Assembly: GCA_902776665.1 (NCBI GenBank) | Contig: CACYQZ010000013.1 | Location: 1-64,000 of the forward strand | Direction: 5' to 3' | From: an uncultured Prevotellaceae bacterium | GTDB taxonomy: Bacteria; Bacteroidota; Bacteroidia; Bacteroidales; Bacteroidaceae | DNA: 64,000 bases | In this document: positions 42,545 to 52,328 of the stretch, piece after piece | Numbering within the stretch: the stretch's first letter is position 1 | Layout of the letters: the number at the start of each line of letters is the position of its first letter | Notes under the pieces: model-generated | What the model was told of the DNA's origin: nothing | Databases searched by the model: none | Seen by the model: only the letters and a program-made list of their open reading frames with translations | Position numbers and translations under genes: made by a program

Positions 42545-45500
42545 TTAATTAAAGAAATATTTTACGCCGATGGAGGCATACCAGCACTGACCGATGGTGT
42601 GGTTGGGAACCCACGTCTTGGTGTCGCCGCTGATGGCCTTCGGAGTCGAGAAAGTGGCGTAGCCGTCGGCATCGACACCCTCGTATTTCAGGATGCGAGC
42701 CTCGGAGCCGATGGCGGGATTGAGATATTTCGACACGCCCCATGAGGAGTTGAAGAAGTTGAGCACGTTCTTCAAGTCAAAACCGAGTTGCAGGGTGTGC
42801 TTCGTGTTGCCCACGTTCACCTTGAAATTGTGCTTGTAGGCGATGTCGATGCGGTGTACCCAAGGCGAATAGACGCTGTAGCCCTCGGCATACTTGCCTT
42901 GGTTGTTCTTCAGGTAGTCGTCTTTGTGGACGAAGTCCATGAAGCGCGTCTTGTCGCTCTCGCTGACGAAGCGGAACTGTCCGTTGGCCACTTCAGCGTC
43001 GGTCGGAATGTAGATGGCGTCGTAGTTGTAGCCGTCGCCGTTCATGTCGTTGGCCATCATGTACGAGTAGTTGTAGCCGCCACGCCATGTTTCGTAAATA
43101 ATCGAATAGTGGTTGCCGCTCTTGTCGTGGGCGCTGGCGCTGGCGACGAAGCGGTCGGGCGTGACATACTGCGAGTTGTGCAGTCTGATGTTGTTCGGAC
43201 CTTCGACGGTGGGAACGTAGGTGAAGGCCGACTCAGCAGCCGAACCCGGCATACCCGTGATTTCCTTCGACACAGTGTGGGTGTAGGCTGCCATGAGCGA
43301 GAGCCACTCGGTGGGCTGTGCGGTCAGCGTCACGTTGGCGCTCCAGCCGTAGCCTTTCGAAGTGTTTTCGAGCATGAATGCCTTCGGATTGGTGCGGAAT
43401 CCGGCGGGGAAAATCGGACGATTATCGACACCATTGAAACGTGCGAAACCGCCGACCGACGGAATAGCCCAGTCAGAGATGCAAACGTCGTTGACAGTCT
43501 TGTTGAAGATTCCTTCGATGGTTGCCGTGAAGGGGAACGAAACGGGAATCTGATAGTCGATGGCCAAAGAGGTCTTCCAGACCTGCGGCATCTTGAAGTC
43601 GGGATCGACACCGTTCACTGCCGAGGGCTTCGTACCCTGCTCAGGCGTGATAGACATCGGATAGCCCAGTCCTTCGAGTTTCTTGAGCATGTCGGCGACA
43701 TTCGTCATCGGACCACCAGCAAATTCATCCATCGAGAAGCCATTTTTCTTGGCATTGGCAGCGTTGATTTGTGCCTGATACTGCACCATACCGCCGTTGG
43801 TCGGCATATTCGTGAAGAACACGAGGGGCAGACGACCGCGGAACAGACCCGTACCACCGCGCACCTTCAGCGACTTGTCGCCAAACACGTCGTAGGTGAA
43901 GCCCACGCGAGGCGACAGCGTGAAGCTCGACTTCGGCCATTTGCCCGTGTCGATGTGGCGACCGTCGTAGTCGAGGTCGTAGATGGCTTGGTTGGTCATC
44001 AGGTCGCTATTGTTGAAGAACAGTCCATCGACGCGCAGGCCGTAGGTCAGTTTGAACTTGTCGTTCACCGTGAAATCGTCCTGGGCATAGATGCCGAGTT
44101 TGTTGAAGCGGACGCGGGCTGCGGGCTTCGACTCGCCATTGTAGCCGTAGGTCAGACAGAACACCTCGGGTGTGCTGTTGAAGAGGGTTGCGGGGTTGAG
44201 AACGCCACCGGAATACATGTCGTCGGTGATGTTGTAGCGATAGTAGCCCGTACCGTTACGCATATACTGGTTGTCGGCCATCTGGTGCTCGAACGAGATA
44301 CCACCCATGATTTTGTGCTTACCCATGTAGTAGGTCAGGTCGTCCTTGATGTTCCAAGTCGTGTTGTGCACGGCGTTGTTCCAAGTGAAGAGCTCATAGC
44401 CGAGTGCCATGTAGTTGTTGCCGTCTTTGGTGATGTCGATGAAGGGGAATTCCGACGAGTCAGAGTCGCGCAGGTCGTCTTTCTTCGAATAAGTCGCAAG
44501 GAACTGGTTCGAGAGGTTGTCGGTCAGGCGGCTGTTGAGGTCGAACGAGAACGAGTGGACGAGGTTGTCCATTGCATACATCGAATTGGCAAACGACATC
44601 GAATATTGACTCATACGAGCGCCCGACATACGCGTGCCACCGTCCATCGACGTAGCGTTGGGCGACGACCAATAGCGGTTTTTCGTGTAGTTGTAGCGCA
44701 ATGCGAGGTGGTGCTTATCGCTGATGTTCCAGTCGATGCGGGCGAGCAACTTGTAGTTGTTCTCGTCGGCGGGGAAACTCGTGTAGGAACCCGTGTTGTA
44801 GCCGTAGCGGCTGGCCATGTAGTCGCTGACTGCCTCCAAATCCTTCAGCGTCGTGCGCGAAATGAAGTTGTCGGCATCGGCCACGCCGTTTGTCGAGCCG
44901 CGCCAGCGATTGACAACGGTCGGTTTCTTCACCATTTCACCATTCACAAAGAAGAAAAGTTTGTTCTTGATAATCGGACCGCCGAGCGTGAAGCCGTAGG
45001 TGGTCGTCTGGTCTTTCGCACGTGCGCCAGCGATTTCTTCACGCTCGATGGCATCACCGCGCATGTTTTCGTTCTGGTGATAGACGTAGGCCGAACCACG
45101 GAACGTGTTCGTACCCGACTTCGTGATGGCATTCACGCCACCGCCGATGAAGTCGGTCTGGCGAACGTCGAACGGCGAAATCACCACCTGCATTTCCTCG
45201 ATGGCATCGATGGAAATGGGGTTGCCACCACCGGGGAGGTTGCTGCTCAGACCGAAGTCGTTGTTGAACGAGGCACCATCGACCGTGAAGTTGGCGGTAC
45301 GACCGTCGCGACCGGCGAAGGTCATGCCGTTGCCACCGTAGGGCGACAGGCGCGTCACGTCGGTAATCGAGCGGCTCACCGTCGGCAGACTCGTGATCTG
45401 CTGGCTGGTGATGTTGGTCGAAGCACCCGTCTTTTCGGCGGCAAACTTCGAAGCCTTTCCGCTGATGACGACCTCAGCCAGTTCGTTGGCGTCTTCCGAG

Positions 45501-45829
45501 AGCCAAACCTGCACGTTGTAGGTCTCACCCAACTGGAGTTGGATGCCCTTCAACGTCTTGGGCTGGAAGCCGACGTAGCTCACAGTGACGGCATACGGTC
45601 CACCCGTACGCATACCCTGGATGCTGAAGAGTCCATCGACGTTGGTTACTGCAGCATAGCGGGTGCCCGAAGGCTCGTGAACGGCCTGCACCGTGGCACC
45701 GATCACTTCCTCTCCGCCTTCGTGGCCGAGAGTCACTTTTCCGCTCATACTTGATGTGGTAACTTGTGCCATGATAGCTGTTGAAGCCATCAGCATCACG
45801 GCAATCAGAAAGAACAATCTTTTCTGCAT
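42545..45829 (-). CDS. Oar-like TonB-dependent outer-membrane receptor
   Basis: 1094 aa. A signal peptide (MQKRLFFLIAVMLMASTAIMAQ) is followed by a carboxypeptidase-regulatory-like domain (about 30-110, SYVGFQPKTLKGIQLQLGE), then a plug with TGASTNITSQQI and a beta barrel ending in the C-terminal Phe-rich strand (VKYFFN). Oar-like proteins carry large substrates or act in adhesion and secretion, powered by TonB and ExbB/ExbD. The -7 box is at 45902-45909. The downstream lipoprotein may be its partner. Confidence 0.93.
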   Translation of the reverse strand: MQKRLFFLIAVMLMASTAIMAQVTTSSMSGKVTLGHEGGEEVIGATVQAVHEPSGTRYAAVTNVDGLFSIQGMRTGGPYAVTVSYVGFQPKTLKGIQLQLGETYNVQVWLSEDANELAEVVISGKASKFAAEKTGASTNITSQQITSLPTVSRSITDVTRLSPYGGNGMTFAGRDGRTANFTVDGASFNNDFGLSSNLPGGGNPISIDAIEEMQVVISPFDVRQTDFIGGGVNAITKSGTNTFRGSAYVYHQNENMRGDAIEREEIAGARAKDQTTTYGFTLGGPIIKNKLFFFVNGEMVKKPTVVNRWRGSTNGVADADNFISRTTLKDLEAVSDYMASRYGYNTGSYTSFPADENNYKLLARIDWNISDKHHLALRYNYTKNRYWSSPNATSMDGGTRMSGARMSQYSMSFANSMYAMDNLVHSFSFDLNSRLTDNLSNQFLATYSKKDDLRDSDSSEFPFIDITKDGNNYMALGYELFTWNNAVHNTTWNIKDDLTYYMGKHKIMGGISFEHQMADNQYMRNGTGYYRYNITDDMYSGGVLNPATLFNSTPEVFCLTYGYNGESKPAARVRFNKLGIYAQDDFTVNDKFKLTYGLRVDGLFFNNSDLMTNQAIYDLDYDGRHIDTGKWPKSSFTLSPRVGFTYDVFGDKSLKVRGGTGLFRGRLPLVFFTNMPTNGGMVQYQAQINAANAKKNGFSMDEFAGGPMTNVADMLKKLEGLGYPMSITPEQGTKPSAVNGVDPDFKMPQVWKTSLAIDYQIPVSFPFTATIEGIFNKTVNDVCISDWAIPSVGGFARFNGVDNRPIFPAGFRTNPKAFMLENTSKGYGWSANVTLTAQPTEWLSLMAAYTHTVSKEITGMPGSAAESAFTYVPTVEGPNNIRLHNSQYVTPDRFVASASAHDKSGNHYSIIYETWRGGYNYSYMMANDMNGDGYNYDAIYIPTDAEVANGQFRFVSESDKTRFMDFVHKDDYLKNNQGKYAEGYSVYSPWVHRIDIAYKHNFKVNVGNTKHTLQLGFDLKNVLNFFNSSWGVSKYLNPAIGSEARILKYEGVDADGYATFSTPKAISGDTKTWVPNHTIGQCWYASIGVKYFFN

Positions 45830-45901
45830 GAGTTGTAAAATTTTAATTAAATGAATGAATAAAATTGATTAAAAAAAAGTTCTTTTCTCTGAATTCGCTT
45901 G

Positions 45902-45909
45902 CAAAATTA
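45902..45909 (-). promoter_or_regulatory. -7 box of the Oar-like receptor gene
   Basis: TAATTTTG on the minus strand followed by CAAGCG, about 70 bp before the ATG at 45829, leaving a leader of about 65 bases. Confidence 0.6.
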
Positions 45910-45940
45910 GCAAGAAAATTTTACATATACGATACTTTTC

Positions 45941-47122
45941 TTATAAAAATTTTATCTTTTTTTGGATGACCAGCAAATTGACCACCGTGACGATGCTGAA
46001 CAACAGCGTTCCAAGGGCGATGGCAGGCCAAAGAGTGCTCGATGAAGCGGTCGGGAAGAGCGAATCGACGATGCGGATGTAGTAGTTTCTGACGAGGCTG
46101 ACGACCAGAATCGACAGCACGAGAACCACGGCGTTCAGGGCGATGGTGAGCAGTTGGTAGGGTCGCGCCACTTGCGAATGCCGATAGCCGATGAGCAACA
46201 GGTTTTGGAGTTTTTCGGCGTTTTTCTCGACGAGTAGATAGATGCTGAGCATCAGAATGTACAGACTGAGCAGCGAGATGATGAGGCCGACAACCATCAC
46301 AATGCTAATGATGAGGCGCAACAGGAAGGTCGTTTTTTCGGCGTTGAGTTTGTCGTCTTCGGCATCGTAGCCGCGCTCTTCGAGAAATTGCGTGATGTTG
46401 TCAGCCGAAAGGTCGCCCGTCTGCAAAATGAGGCGCGTCGGAGCAGGCGTGGCGTCGGGTGCGAAACGACGGTTCGCCATCGTCATAAACGATTCGGGCA
46501 CGAGAATGGCGTTCAAACGGCTCGTGAAACCGATGATGCGGCCTTTGTAATGCGCCTGCTGGCCGTTTCCGTGCAGCAGCAGGTCGAACTCTATCATACT
46601 GACAAGTCCTTCGCTGAGTTTTGGAAGGGCGTGTTTGCTGGCGAACCCGAAATTATACATCGCGAGATAGCTGCGCGGCAGAATCATCGGCACCACCGCC
46701 CCACCCTCGTCGAAGGTCCAGTCGGACTTCGGAACGTCGATGAACTCGTCGGGCACGCTCTCGATGGGCAGTTCCGAACTGAGTGCCGGCCTGCCACCAA
46801 TCCGCATCGAGGCATCGACCTTGAATTCGGCTGCCGTGAACGCCCCAAGCGTCTTGATAAAACCTTGTTCGGCGAGTTCGGTTTGCTCGGCTTGCGTGAA
46901 AGCCAGCGAACGGCTGTCGAACGTGCCGATTTTCTTGCTGACAACCACGAAATCGCTCTTCAGCACGCCGTCTTCAGCCGTGAGCATCGGCACCACGTCG
47001 CGATAGAACTGATAGGCGAGCAAAACAATGCTCATGCCGATGAGGTTGGCGAAGAAAAACCCTGCCAACTGCGGTATGCTGATGTGCTGTCGAAGCAGCT
47101 TCCAAACGAGATTGCCCTTCAT
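45941..47122 (-). CDS. ABC transporter permease (FtsX/MacB-type membrane protein)
   Basis: 393 aa from ATG at 47122 (MKGNLVWKLLRQHIS). One membrane segment (about 20-41), a large outer domain (about 45-265), then three more segments near 270-310, 330-355 and 365-390, the FtsX/MacB layout. The ATPase gene ends 7 bp upstream. The partner and this protein probably form a transporter for lipids, peptides or lipoproteins; the cargo is not known. No MacA or TolC-like gene is beside it. Confidence 0.85.
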   Translation of the reverse strand: MKGNLVWKLLRQHISIPQLAGFFFANLIGMSIVLLAYQFYRDVVPMLTAEDGVLKSDFVVVSKKIGTFDSRSLAFTQAEQTELAEQGFIKTLGAFTAAEFKVDASMRIGGRPALSSELPIESVPDEFIDVPKSDWTFDEGGAVVPMILPRSYLAMYNFGFASKHALPKLSEGLVSMIEFDLLLHGNGQQAHYKGRIIGFTSRLNAILVPESFMTMANRRFAPDATPAPTRLILQTGDLSADNITQFLEERGYDAEDDKLNAEKTTFLLRLIISIVMVVGLIISLLSLYILMLSIYLLVEKNAEKLQNLLLIGYRHSQVARPYQLLTIALNAVVLVLSILVVSLVRNYYIRIVDSLFPTASSSTLWPAIALGTLLFSIVTVVNLLVIQKKIKFL

Positions 47123-47129
47123 TTTTCGC

Positions 47130-47774
47130 TTATAATTTGATGGTTTTGTCGTAATCGAGTGGAATATGCTTTCCGATGCTTGTGACGATGACGGCGGCAC
47201 CCTGTCGGGCGGCTTCCTCGGCGATGAGTTGGGCCATCAGTTCGCCGTTGCCGTCGTCGAGATGGCTCACGGGCTCGTCGGCCAAAAGGAAGTCGAAGGG
47301 TTGCGCCAGCGCACGAATCAAAGCGACGCGCTGCTGCTGTCCGAACGACATCACACCGACCTTCTCGTGTCGTTTCTCGCTGATTTTCAGGCGATTAAAC
47401 CACTCGTCGATTTGGTCGTCGGTGGCGAAATTCGTCAGTCGGTTCTTGATTTGCACGTTTTCCAACGCCGTGAGTTCGGGGAAGAGGCGAAGTTCCTGAA
47501 ACAGACTGCTGACGTGCTGTTGGCGCAGTTGCGTCCAGTCCTTCGGCGTGAAATCGGTCGATTTTCGGTTGTCGAAAAGCAGTTCGCCCGTGAAATCGTG
47601 GCGATAGCCGATGAGATAGCTGCAAAACGTGCTTTTTCCCATACCGCTGTCGGCCTCGACAAGGTATTTTTTGCCTTTTTCGAGCGTCAAGTCTTGTCGC
47701 CAGACCTCCGACTGCAAATCGGGATGGGTGGCGAACACCTGCGGAACGATATTTTTCAGTCTGATTGTGTTCAT
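47130..47774 (-). CDS. ABC transporter ATP-binding protein (LolD/MacB type)
   Basis: 214 aa. Walker A is DSGMGKST, the Q-loop is followed by the signature MSFGQQQRVAL (Gly lost from LSGGQ and Phe in place, an unusual change), Walker B is LLADEP, and a switch region precedes the C-terminus (IVTSIGKHIPL, where the switch His is not obvious). It is the ATPase for the permease downstream. The altered motifs suggest a diverged subfamily. Confidence 0.9.
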   Translation of the reverse strand: MNTIRLKNIVPQVFATHPDLQSEVWRQDLTLEKGKKYLVEADSGMGKSTFCSYLIGYRHDFTGELLFDNRKSTDFTPKDWTQLRQQHVSSLFQELRLFPELTALENVQIKNRLTNFATDDQIDEWFNRLKISEKRHEKVGVMSFGQQQRVALIRALAQPFDFLLADEPVSHLDDGNGELMAQLIAEEAARQGAAVIVTSIGKHIPLDYDKTIKL

Positions 47775-47777
47775 TTT

Positions 47778-49151
47778 CTACGATTCTACGAGGTAAACGA
47801 CGGTGTTGAAGTCGCCAAAAAGGGGCTGAAACTTCTCTTTCAACATCATCGCGAGGATGCCGCCGCTCTTCTCCAAATTCACGACGACAGCGAGGCGATT
47901 TCCCTTGATTTTTTCGATGACAGCCTGCGGAATCGGCTCCCCAAAAGGTTCAAACGGCGAGGTGGCGGCATTGGGTGTGTTGCCACAGAAAAATTGCTGC
48001 GACGAGGCCGATTTCTGACCATCATTCGTGCCGCCGACAAGACCGAAATAATACTGCGATTGGCCGTTGGTATAACAATAGGTGTCTTTTCCCAAATCCT
48101 TGATTTCTCCACCATTCGGTGTTGAAGTTTTCCAATAATCAATATCTGCAATCCATTGGGAATGAGCCAATTCCGAAAGCAACAAGAAACGACTATCAGA
48201 AAACATCAAATCTCCAAAATACATCATCGCCACGTCGCCGTCGATGCTTTTGATGATGTTGTTCATATCGATAGCGGCATTGGCTGAAGCCAGAAAAGCC
48301 ATCATCGTTTCGTGGTTCTGAATCATCGGAAAAAGTCGCTCTCCATCGACATTCATCGCGATGTTCATAAAGGCATTCTTGGTAAAATTTTGGGCATAGC
48401 GTCCCTCAATCGGACGAAAGACGCGCTCGTGGTCGTTCAACGCCTTGCTGACCTTCTCGTCGAACGAAAAACGGTTGCTCCGCGCATAGACGACGCTGTC
48501 TTCGACGGTAACGCTGACGGCTTCGAGCACCTGCGAGGCCTCAACACTCTGCGGAAGGTCGAGGTCGGTGGTTTTCAACAGGGTTTGCCCGCGTCCGACA
48601 ACGGCTGCAATGCCTTTTGTCGCATTAAGTTTTTGGAACAGTTGGGTGAACTTCTCGCTGCGGTCGCCGTCTTGTTTCAGATAGCGCACCAAACGGTTTT
48701 TCGCCGACTGAATGTCGGTGGCGGGCACGGAGAAAAGCATCAGGAAGGCATCGTCGTCGTAGGCCACGACCCACGAATCGCGCAAAATGGCCGTTTTCAC
48801 GCCGCCACCTTCGTGGACGAAGCCCTTGCAGTGGTCTTTTTCCTCGAGTTTCTTCAGCGTTTCACCCACTTGTTTCGGGTCAGAAACACGGGCGCACAGC
48901 CCAACGGCACCGTCGGCCAACTCGAAGAAATAGAGTTTTTGCGCAAAATCGAGACCGCAGTCGCCGAGGTCATCAATCGGCACCATTTTTTTGAGGAAAT
49001 CGCGGCTCTCCACCCCACCCGACTGCTTCATATCGACGTACATCAACGCCGTGCTACCCGACGGCAACGCCTTCGTGTAGTCGTCGTTGGAACAAGAAAC
49101 CAACGCCAGAATCAGACACAAATTGATAAAAAGAAAACCGATTTTTTTCAT
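47778..49151 (-). CDS. DUF4836-family lipoprotein
   Basis: 457 aa from ATG at 49151. A lipoprotein signal ends ILALVSC (Cys20). The DUF4836 pattern is visible: SGSTALMYVDMKQ, FAQKLYFFELADGAVGLCARVSDP, KNRLVRYLKQD and a middle part with AINIAMNVDGERLFPM. The family is common in Bacteroidetes, with unknown function. It lies just upstream (3 bp) of the ABC ATPase gene in the same direction. The longer ORF start at 49343 covers the 3' end of rsmE and is rejected. Confidence 0.85.
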   Translation of the reverse strand: MKKIGFLFINLCLILALVSCSNDDYTKALPSGSTALMYVDMKQSGGVESRDFLKKMVPIDDLGDCGLDFAQKLYFFELADGAVGLCARVSDPKQVGETLKKLEEKDHCKGFVHEGGGVKTAILRDSWVVAYDDDAFLMLFSVPATDIQSAKNRLVRYLKQDGDRSEKFTQLFQKLNATKGIAAVVGRGQTLLKTTDLDLPQSVEASQVLEAVSVTVEDSVVYARSNRFSFDEKVSKALNDHERVFRPIEGRYAQNFTKNAFMNIAMNVDGERLFPMIQNHETMMAFLASANAAIDMNNIIKSIDGDVAMMYFGDLMFSDSRFLLLSELAHSQWIADIDYWKTSTPNGGEIKDLGKDTYCYTNGQSQYYFGLVGGTNDGQKSASSQQFFCGNTPNAATSPFEPFGEPIPQAVIEKIKGNRLAVVVNLEKSGGILAMMLKEKFQPLFGDFNTVVYLVES

Positions 49152-49159
49152 ATTCGTCT

Positions 49160-49888
49160 TTATTGATTCAACACCAAATTTGCCATCATCACCGCCACCA
49201 AGCCCGCCGTTTCCGTGCGCAGGCGACTCGCGCCCAACGACACCGATTCGTAGCCGTTTTCCAGTGCCATTCGCACTTCGTCCATCGAAAAATCGCCCTC
49301 GGGACCGATCAAAACCGTGATGTCCGTTGCCGTCGCGCGACAACCGTCCGAAAGCAATTGAAAAAGGTCACTGCGCTCGATTTCCTCGTAGCAATGGGCG
49401 ATGAAGCAACGGCCAGAACGTGGCATTTCGATGAATTTTCGGAACGGAACCAGCGCGTTCACCTTCGGCAACCACGCTTTCCGACTTTGTTTCATCGCTG
49501 CCACGACAATTTTCTCGATGCGGTCTTCGCGCAACTGCCGACGCTCAGAAAATTGGCAGTCGAGAAACGAAATTTCGTCGAAACCAACCTCCGTCGCCTT
49601 CTCCGCGAGCCACTCGATTCGGTCGATGTTTTTCGTCGGTGCAATCGCCAGATGGATTCGTCCGCGCCACGTTTTTTCTTGTGGTTGCGTTTCGAGGATT
49701 TTGTAGAAGCAATGTTTCGAGTTGGTCATCGCGACGACGGCGCGGAAAAACGCTCCCTCGCCGTCCATCAGGAAGATTTCGTCGCCCTCCTTCAGCCGTA
49801 GCACACGCAGCGCGTGAACCGCCTCGTCTTGCGGCAGTTCCGTCTGATTCGCGGCATCAGGCACATAGAAATATCTTGCTTCTTTCAC
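49160..49888 (-). CDS. rsmE: 16S rRNA m3U1498 methyltransferase
   Basis: 242 aa, normal length. N-terminal PUA-like domain (HALRVLRLKEGDEIFLMDGEG, about 26-46) and a C-terminal SPOUT knot with the SAM motif VLIGPEGDFS and LGASRLRTETAG. It methylates U1498 of 16S rRNA. It sits 3 bp after the bifunctional-nuclease-family gene and 8 bp before the DUF4836 gene. Confidence 0.95.
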   Translation of the reverse strand: MKEARYFYVPDAANQTELPQDEAVHALRVLRLKEGDEIFLMDGEGAFFRAVVAMTNSKHCFYKILETQPQEKTWRGRIHLAIAPTKNIDRIEWLAEKATEVGFDEISFLDCQFSERRQLREDRIEKIVVAAMKQSRKAWLPKVNALVPFRKFIEMPRSGRCFIAHCYEEIERSDLFQLLSDGCRATATDITVLIGPEGDFSMDEVRMALENGYESVSLGASRLRTETAGLVAVMMANLVLNQ

Positions 49889-49891
49889 TGC

Positions 49892-50449
49892 TCACTCCTC
49901 CTTCACTCCCCTTTTCCTCCGTCTTAATTCATCGCGCAAATGCGACGCCAATTCATATTTCTCCTCTTCGACTGCCTTATCGAGCGCATTTTGCAACATT
50001 TCCGTCGAAATCGTATTCACGGGAATCGCCACACCACGCGCCTCGCGGTCGTAGGGCACGCTCTGCTTCTCCATCAGTTGGGCATCGATCCAGATTGGCA
50101 ATTTGGCGATGTACGACAACAGCACGGCGTCGCTCATTCGCAGACTCACGGGTTCCTGCGTCTCGACATCGACCAATAGGGCGCGATATTGCCCCTCGAT
50201 GATGTCGGTGACGACGATTTCAAACGCGTGGTCGGAGCGCATCGAAATGACGTGCCACAGCACCTCGGGCAACAGTCGTCCGACCACTGGCGCACGGTTG
50301 AGCCGCAGACTAAACTGCTCGAGCATCGTCCTGTCGCAAGGCATCGCAATCTGGCGAAGTTCTTGCTCATCGGTGAGAATGAGCAGCCCGATTTCGTCGG
50401 TGCCCATAATCTCGGAAACGCTCTTGAAAACCAATCGAATCCTATCCAT
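49892..50449 (-). CDS. Bifunctional-nuclease-family (BFN/DUF151) protein with a UVR-like tail
   Basis: 185 aa. The BFN/DUF151 domain (about 20-135) has LPEVLWHVI, AVLLSYIAKLPIWID and ALLVDVETQEPVSLRMSDAVLL. A C-terminal helix pair (LDKAVEEEKYELASHLRDELRRRK) resembles the UVR motif, which binds UvrA/UvrB-type partners or ClpC. This suggests a role in nucleic acid handling or protein quality control. It is 3 bp upstream of rsmE. Confidence 0.85.
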   Translation of the reverse strand: MDRIRLVFKSVSEIMGTDEIGLLILTDEQELRQIAMPCDRTMLEQFSLRLNRAPVVGRLLPEVLWHVISMRSDHAFEIVVTDIIEGQYRALLVDVETQEPVSLRMSDAVLLSYIAKLPIWIDAQLMEKQSVPYDREARGVAIPVNTISTEMLQNALDKAVEEEKYELASHLRDELRRRKRGVKEE

Positions 50450-50451
50450 TT

Positions 50452-50493
50452 TTACAATTTACAATTTACAATTAACACTCCACACTTCACGAA
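50452..50493. repeat. AATTTAC and CTCCACACTTCAC mini-repeats
   Basis: Three AATTTAC units followed by ACTCCACACTTCACGAATCACC in the gap between the BFN gene and the transporter gene. Confidence 0.6.
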
Positions 50494-51801
50494 TCACCGT
50501 TTCTCAGGTTTGAAAACCAACGCGAACGCGATGCCGACAACGAGCGAAAAGCCAGCGAAAATGAACCAACACGTCTGCCAGTCGCCCAACAGGAATCCGT
50601 CTTGCCACGTGCAATATTTATTCACGATTTCACCTGCGGCCAATGTTCCGAACGTTGCGCCGATGCCGTTGGTCATCATCATAAACAGACCTTGCGCCGA
50701 CGCTTTCACCGACGGTTCGCACTCCTGATCAACGAAAATACCGCCCGACACGTTGAAAAAGTCGAACGCCACGCCATAGACGATGCACGACAGCACAAAC
50801 AGCAGCACGCCCGGCATCGCGGGATTGCCAATGCCGAAGAAACCGAAGCGGAACACCCACGCAAACATCGACATCAACATCACGATTTTAATGCCGAATC
50901 GCTTCAGGAAGAATGGGATCATCAGGATGCAAAGCGCCTCGCTGATCTGCGAAATCGACGTCAGCAGCGTGGCATTGTTGGCTGCGAAAGTATCAGCGAA
51001 AGTCGGGTCGCCCTTGAAACTCGTGATGAACGGACCTGCGTAGCCATTCGTGACCTGCAGACACATTCCCAACAGCGCCGAGAAGATGAAAAACAACGCC
51101 ATTTTCCGCGTCTTGAACAGTTTAAAGGCGTTCAGACCGAGCGTTTCAGCCAGAGAAACGCGCTCCTGCTTCTTCTCAATCTTGCATTCAGGCAGCGTGA
51201 AACAATAGGCAAACAGCACCAGACTCAGCACGCCCGACACGAAGAATTGCATATAGGTGTACTGGAATTTGTGGGCATTTTCGGCCAACGTGAACGAAAA
51301 CGCTCCGTCTTCCCACACCGCGCAATTCACAAACCACATCGTGGCGATGAAACCAACCGTTCCCAGCACACGAATCGGCGGAAAGTCCTTCACCGTGTCA
51401 TAGCCGTTGTTTTTCAGTGTCGCGAACGCCGTCGTGTTCGCCAGTGCGATGGTCGGCATAAAAAACGCCACGCTCAGCGTGTACATCGCGATGAAAAGAC
51501 CCTTGTTCGGCAATTCCTGACCGAAACCGGCCTCCACGCCCATCCACCAACACACGAGCATAAAAAATCCCGCTGCCAAATGGCACAAGCCGAGCAGTCG
51601 CTGCGGCTGAATCCATTTGTCGGCCACGATGCCCATCAGCGTCGGCATAAAGATTGACACAATGCCCTGAATAGCGTAGAACCACGCGATTTTATCGCCC
51701 AGTCCGGCGGCTCCAAGGTAGTTTCCCATACAGGTCAGATAAGCTCCCCAAACGGCAAATTCGAGGAAGTTCATCACTGATAATCGAGTTTTCAGATTCA
51801 T
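50494..51801 (-). CDS. MFS nucleoside transporter (NupG family)
   Basis: 435 aa with about twelve membrane segments. Starts MNLKTRLSVMNFLEFAVWGAYLTCMGNYL, typical of NupG/XapB-type nucleoside:H+ symporters, with a large middle loop (CKIEKKQERVSLAETLG, about 203-219). It takes up nucleosides. It follows the YkvA-type gene with a gap of 40 bp. No purine or pyrimidine gene is beside it. Confidence 0.92.
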   Translation of the reverse strand: MNLKTRLSVMNFLEFAVWGAYLTCMGNYLGAAGLGDKIAWFYAIQGIVSIFMPTLMGIVADKWIQPQRLLGLCHLAAGFFMLVCWWMGVEAGFGQELPNKGLFIAMYTLSVAFFMPTIALANTTAFATLKNNGYDTVKDFPPIRVLGTVGFIATMWFVNCAVWEDGAFSFTLAENAHKFQYTYMQFFVSGVLSLVLFAYCFTLPECKIEKKQERVSLAETLGLNAFKLFKTRKMALFFIFSALLGMCLQVTNGYAGPFITSFKGDPTFADTFAANNATLLTSISQISEALCILMIPFFLKRFGIKIVMLMSMFAWVFRFGFFGIGNPAMPGVLLFVLSCIVYGVAFDFFNVSGGIFVDQECEPSVKASAQGLFMMMTNGIGATFGTLAAGEIVNKYCTWQDGFLLGDWQTCWFIFAGFSLVVGIAFALVFKPEKR

Positions 51802-51841
51802 ATTTTTCTTGTTTTTGTTAGTTTTTCAAATTCTTAAGAAA

Positions 51842-52252
51842 TCAGACGGGTGTTTCGCTCGGTTCAGTCGAGAAAACATCGTCGGCATTCCCAATTTCGT
51901 CGTCGTCGAACCATTGCGAGAGTTTACTCTTCGCCTTTTCCTTCACATCGTCGGAAACATCGCCCCAAACGCGCTGTAGCACAAAGACGAGCACCGCCAA
52001 ATCGTCGCTCAGACCAGCAATCGGAATCGCGTCGGGCACCACGTCGAGCGGACTAATCAAATAGCCCAATGCACCGATGATATAAGCCTTGTCCTTCAGC
52101 GAAACCTTCGGACTTTCGAGCGTGTAATACAGGATAAGCGCAGCGTAGACCAACTTCGAGCCCGCCCGCTTTGCCACACGCGAAATCTTTTCGACAAATC
52201 CGCTTTCCGAGAATTTGTCCTTGTATTTCATGAAATCAGGTAAATTTGCCAT
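51842..52252 (-). CDS. YkvA/DUF1232-family small membrane protein
   Basis: 136 aa. The central DUF1232 segment (about 34-85) has KAYIIGALGYLISPLDVVPDAIPIAG, with two short hydrophobic segments and the conserved Asp-Pro pattern, and an acidic C-terminus. Function unknown, common in bacteria. It lies upstream of the transporter gene on the same strand and follows rnpB in the reading direction. Confidence 0.92.
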   Translation of the reverse strand: MANLPDFMKYKDKFSESGFVEKISRVAKRAGSKLVYAALILYYTLESPKVSLKDKAYIIGALGYLISPLDVVPDAIPIAGLSDDLAVLVFVLQRVWGDVSDDVKEKAKSKLSQWFDDDEIGNADDVFSTEPSETPV

Positions 52253-52253
52253 T

Positions 52254-52320
52254 TCAATTTACAATTTACTAAGTACAATGTACCATTTATTTTTCCATTT
52301 TCACTCCACACTCCACAAAA
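52254..52320. repeat. AATTTAC and CTCCACA mini-repeats before the YkvA-type gene
   Basis: AATTTACAATTTAC units (52254-52268) and TCACTCCACACTCCAC (52302-52318) in the gap between rnpB and the YkvA-type gene. Confidence 0.6.
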
Positions 52321-52328
52321 AACGAAAA

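Noticed and set aside
42788..45754. 988-codon open frame on the plus strand, opposite the Oar-like receptor
   Set aside because: It is antisense to a clear TonB receptor gene, has no recognisable domain, and is caused by codon bias of the receptor.
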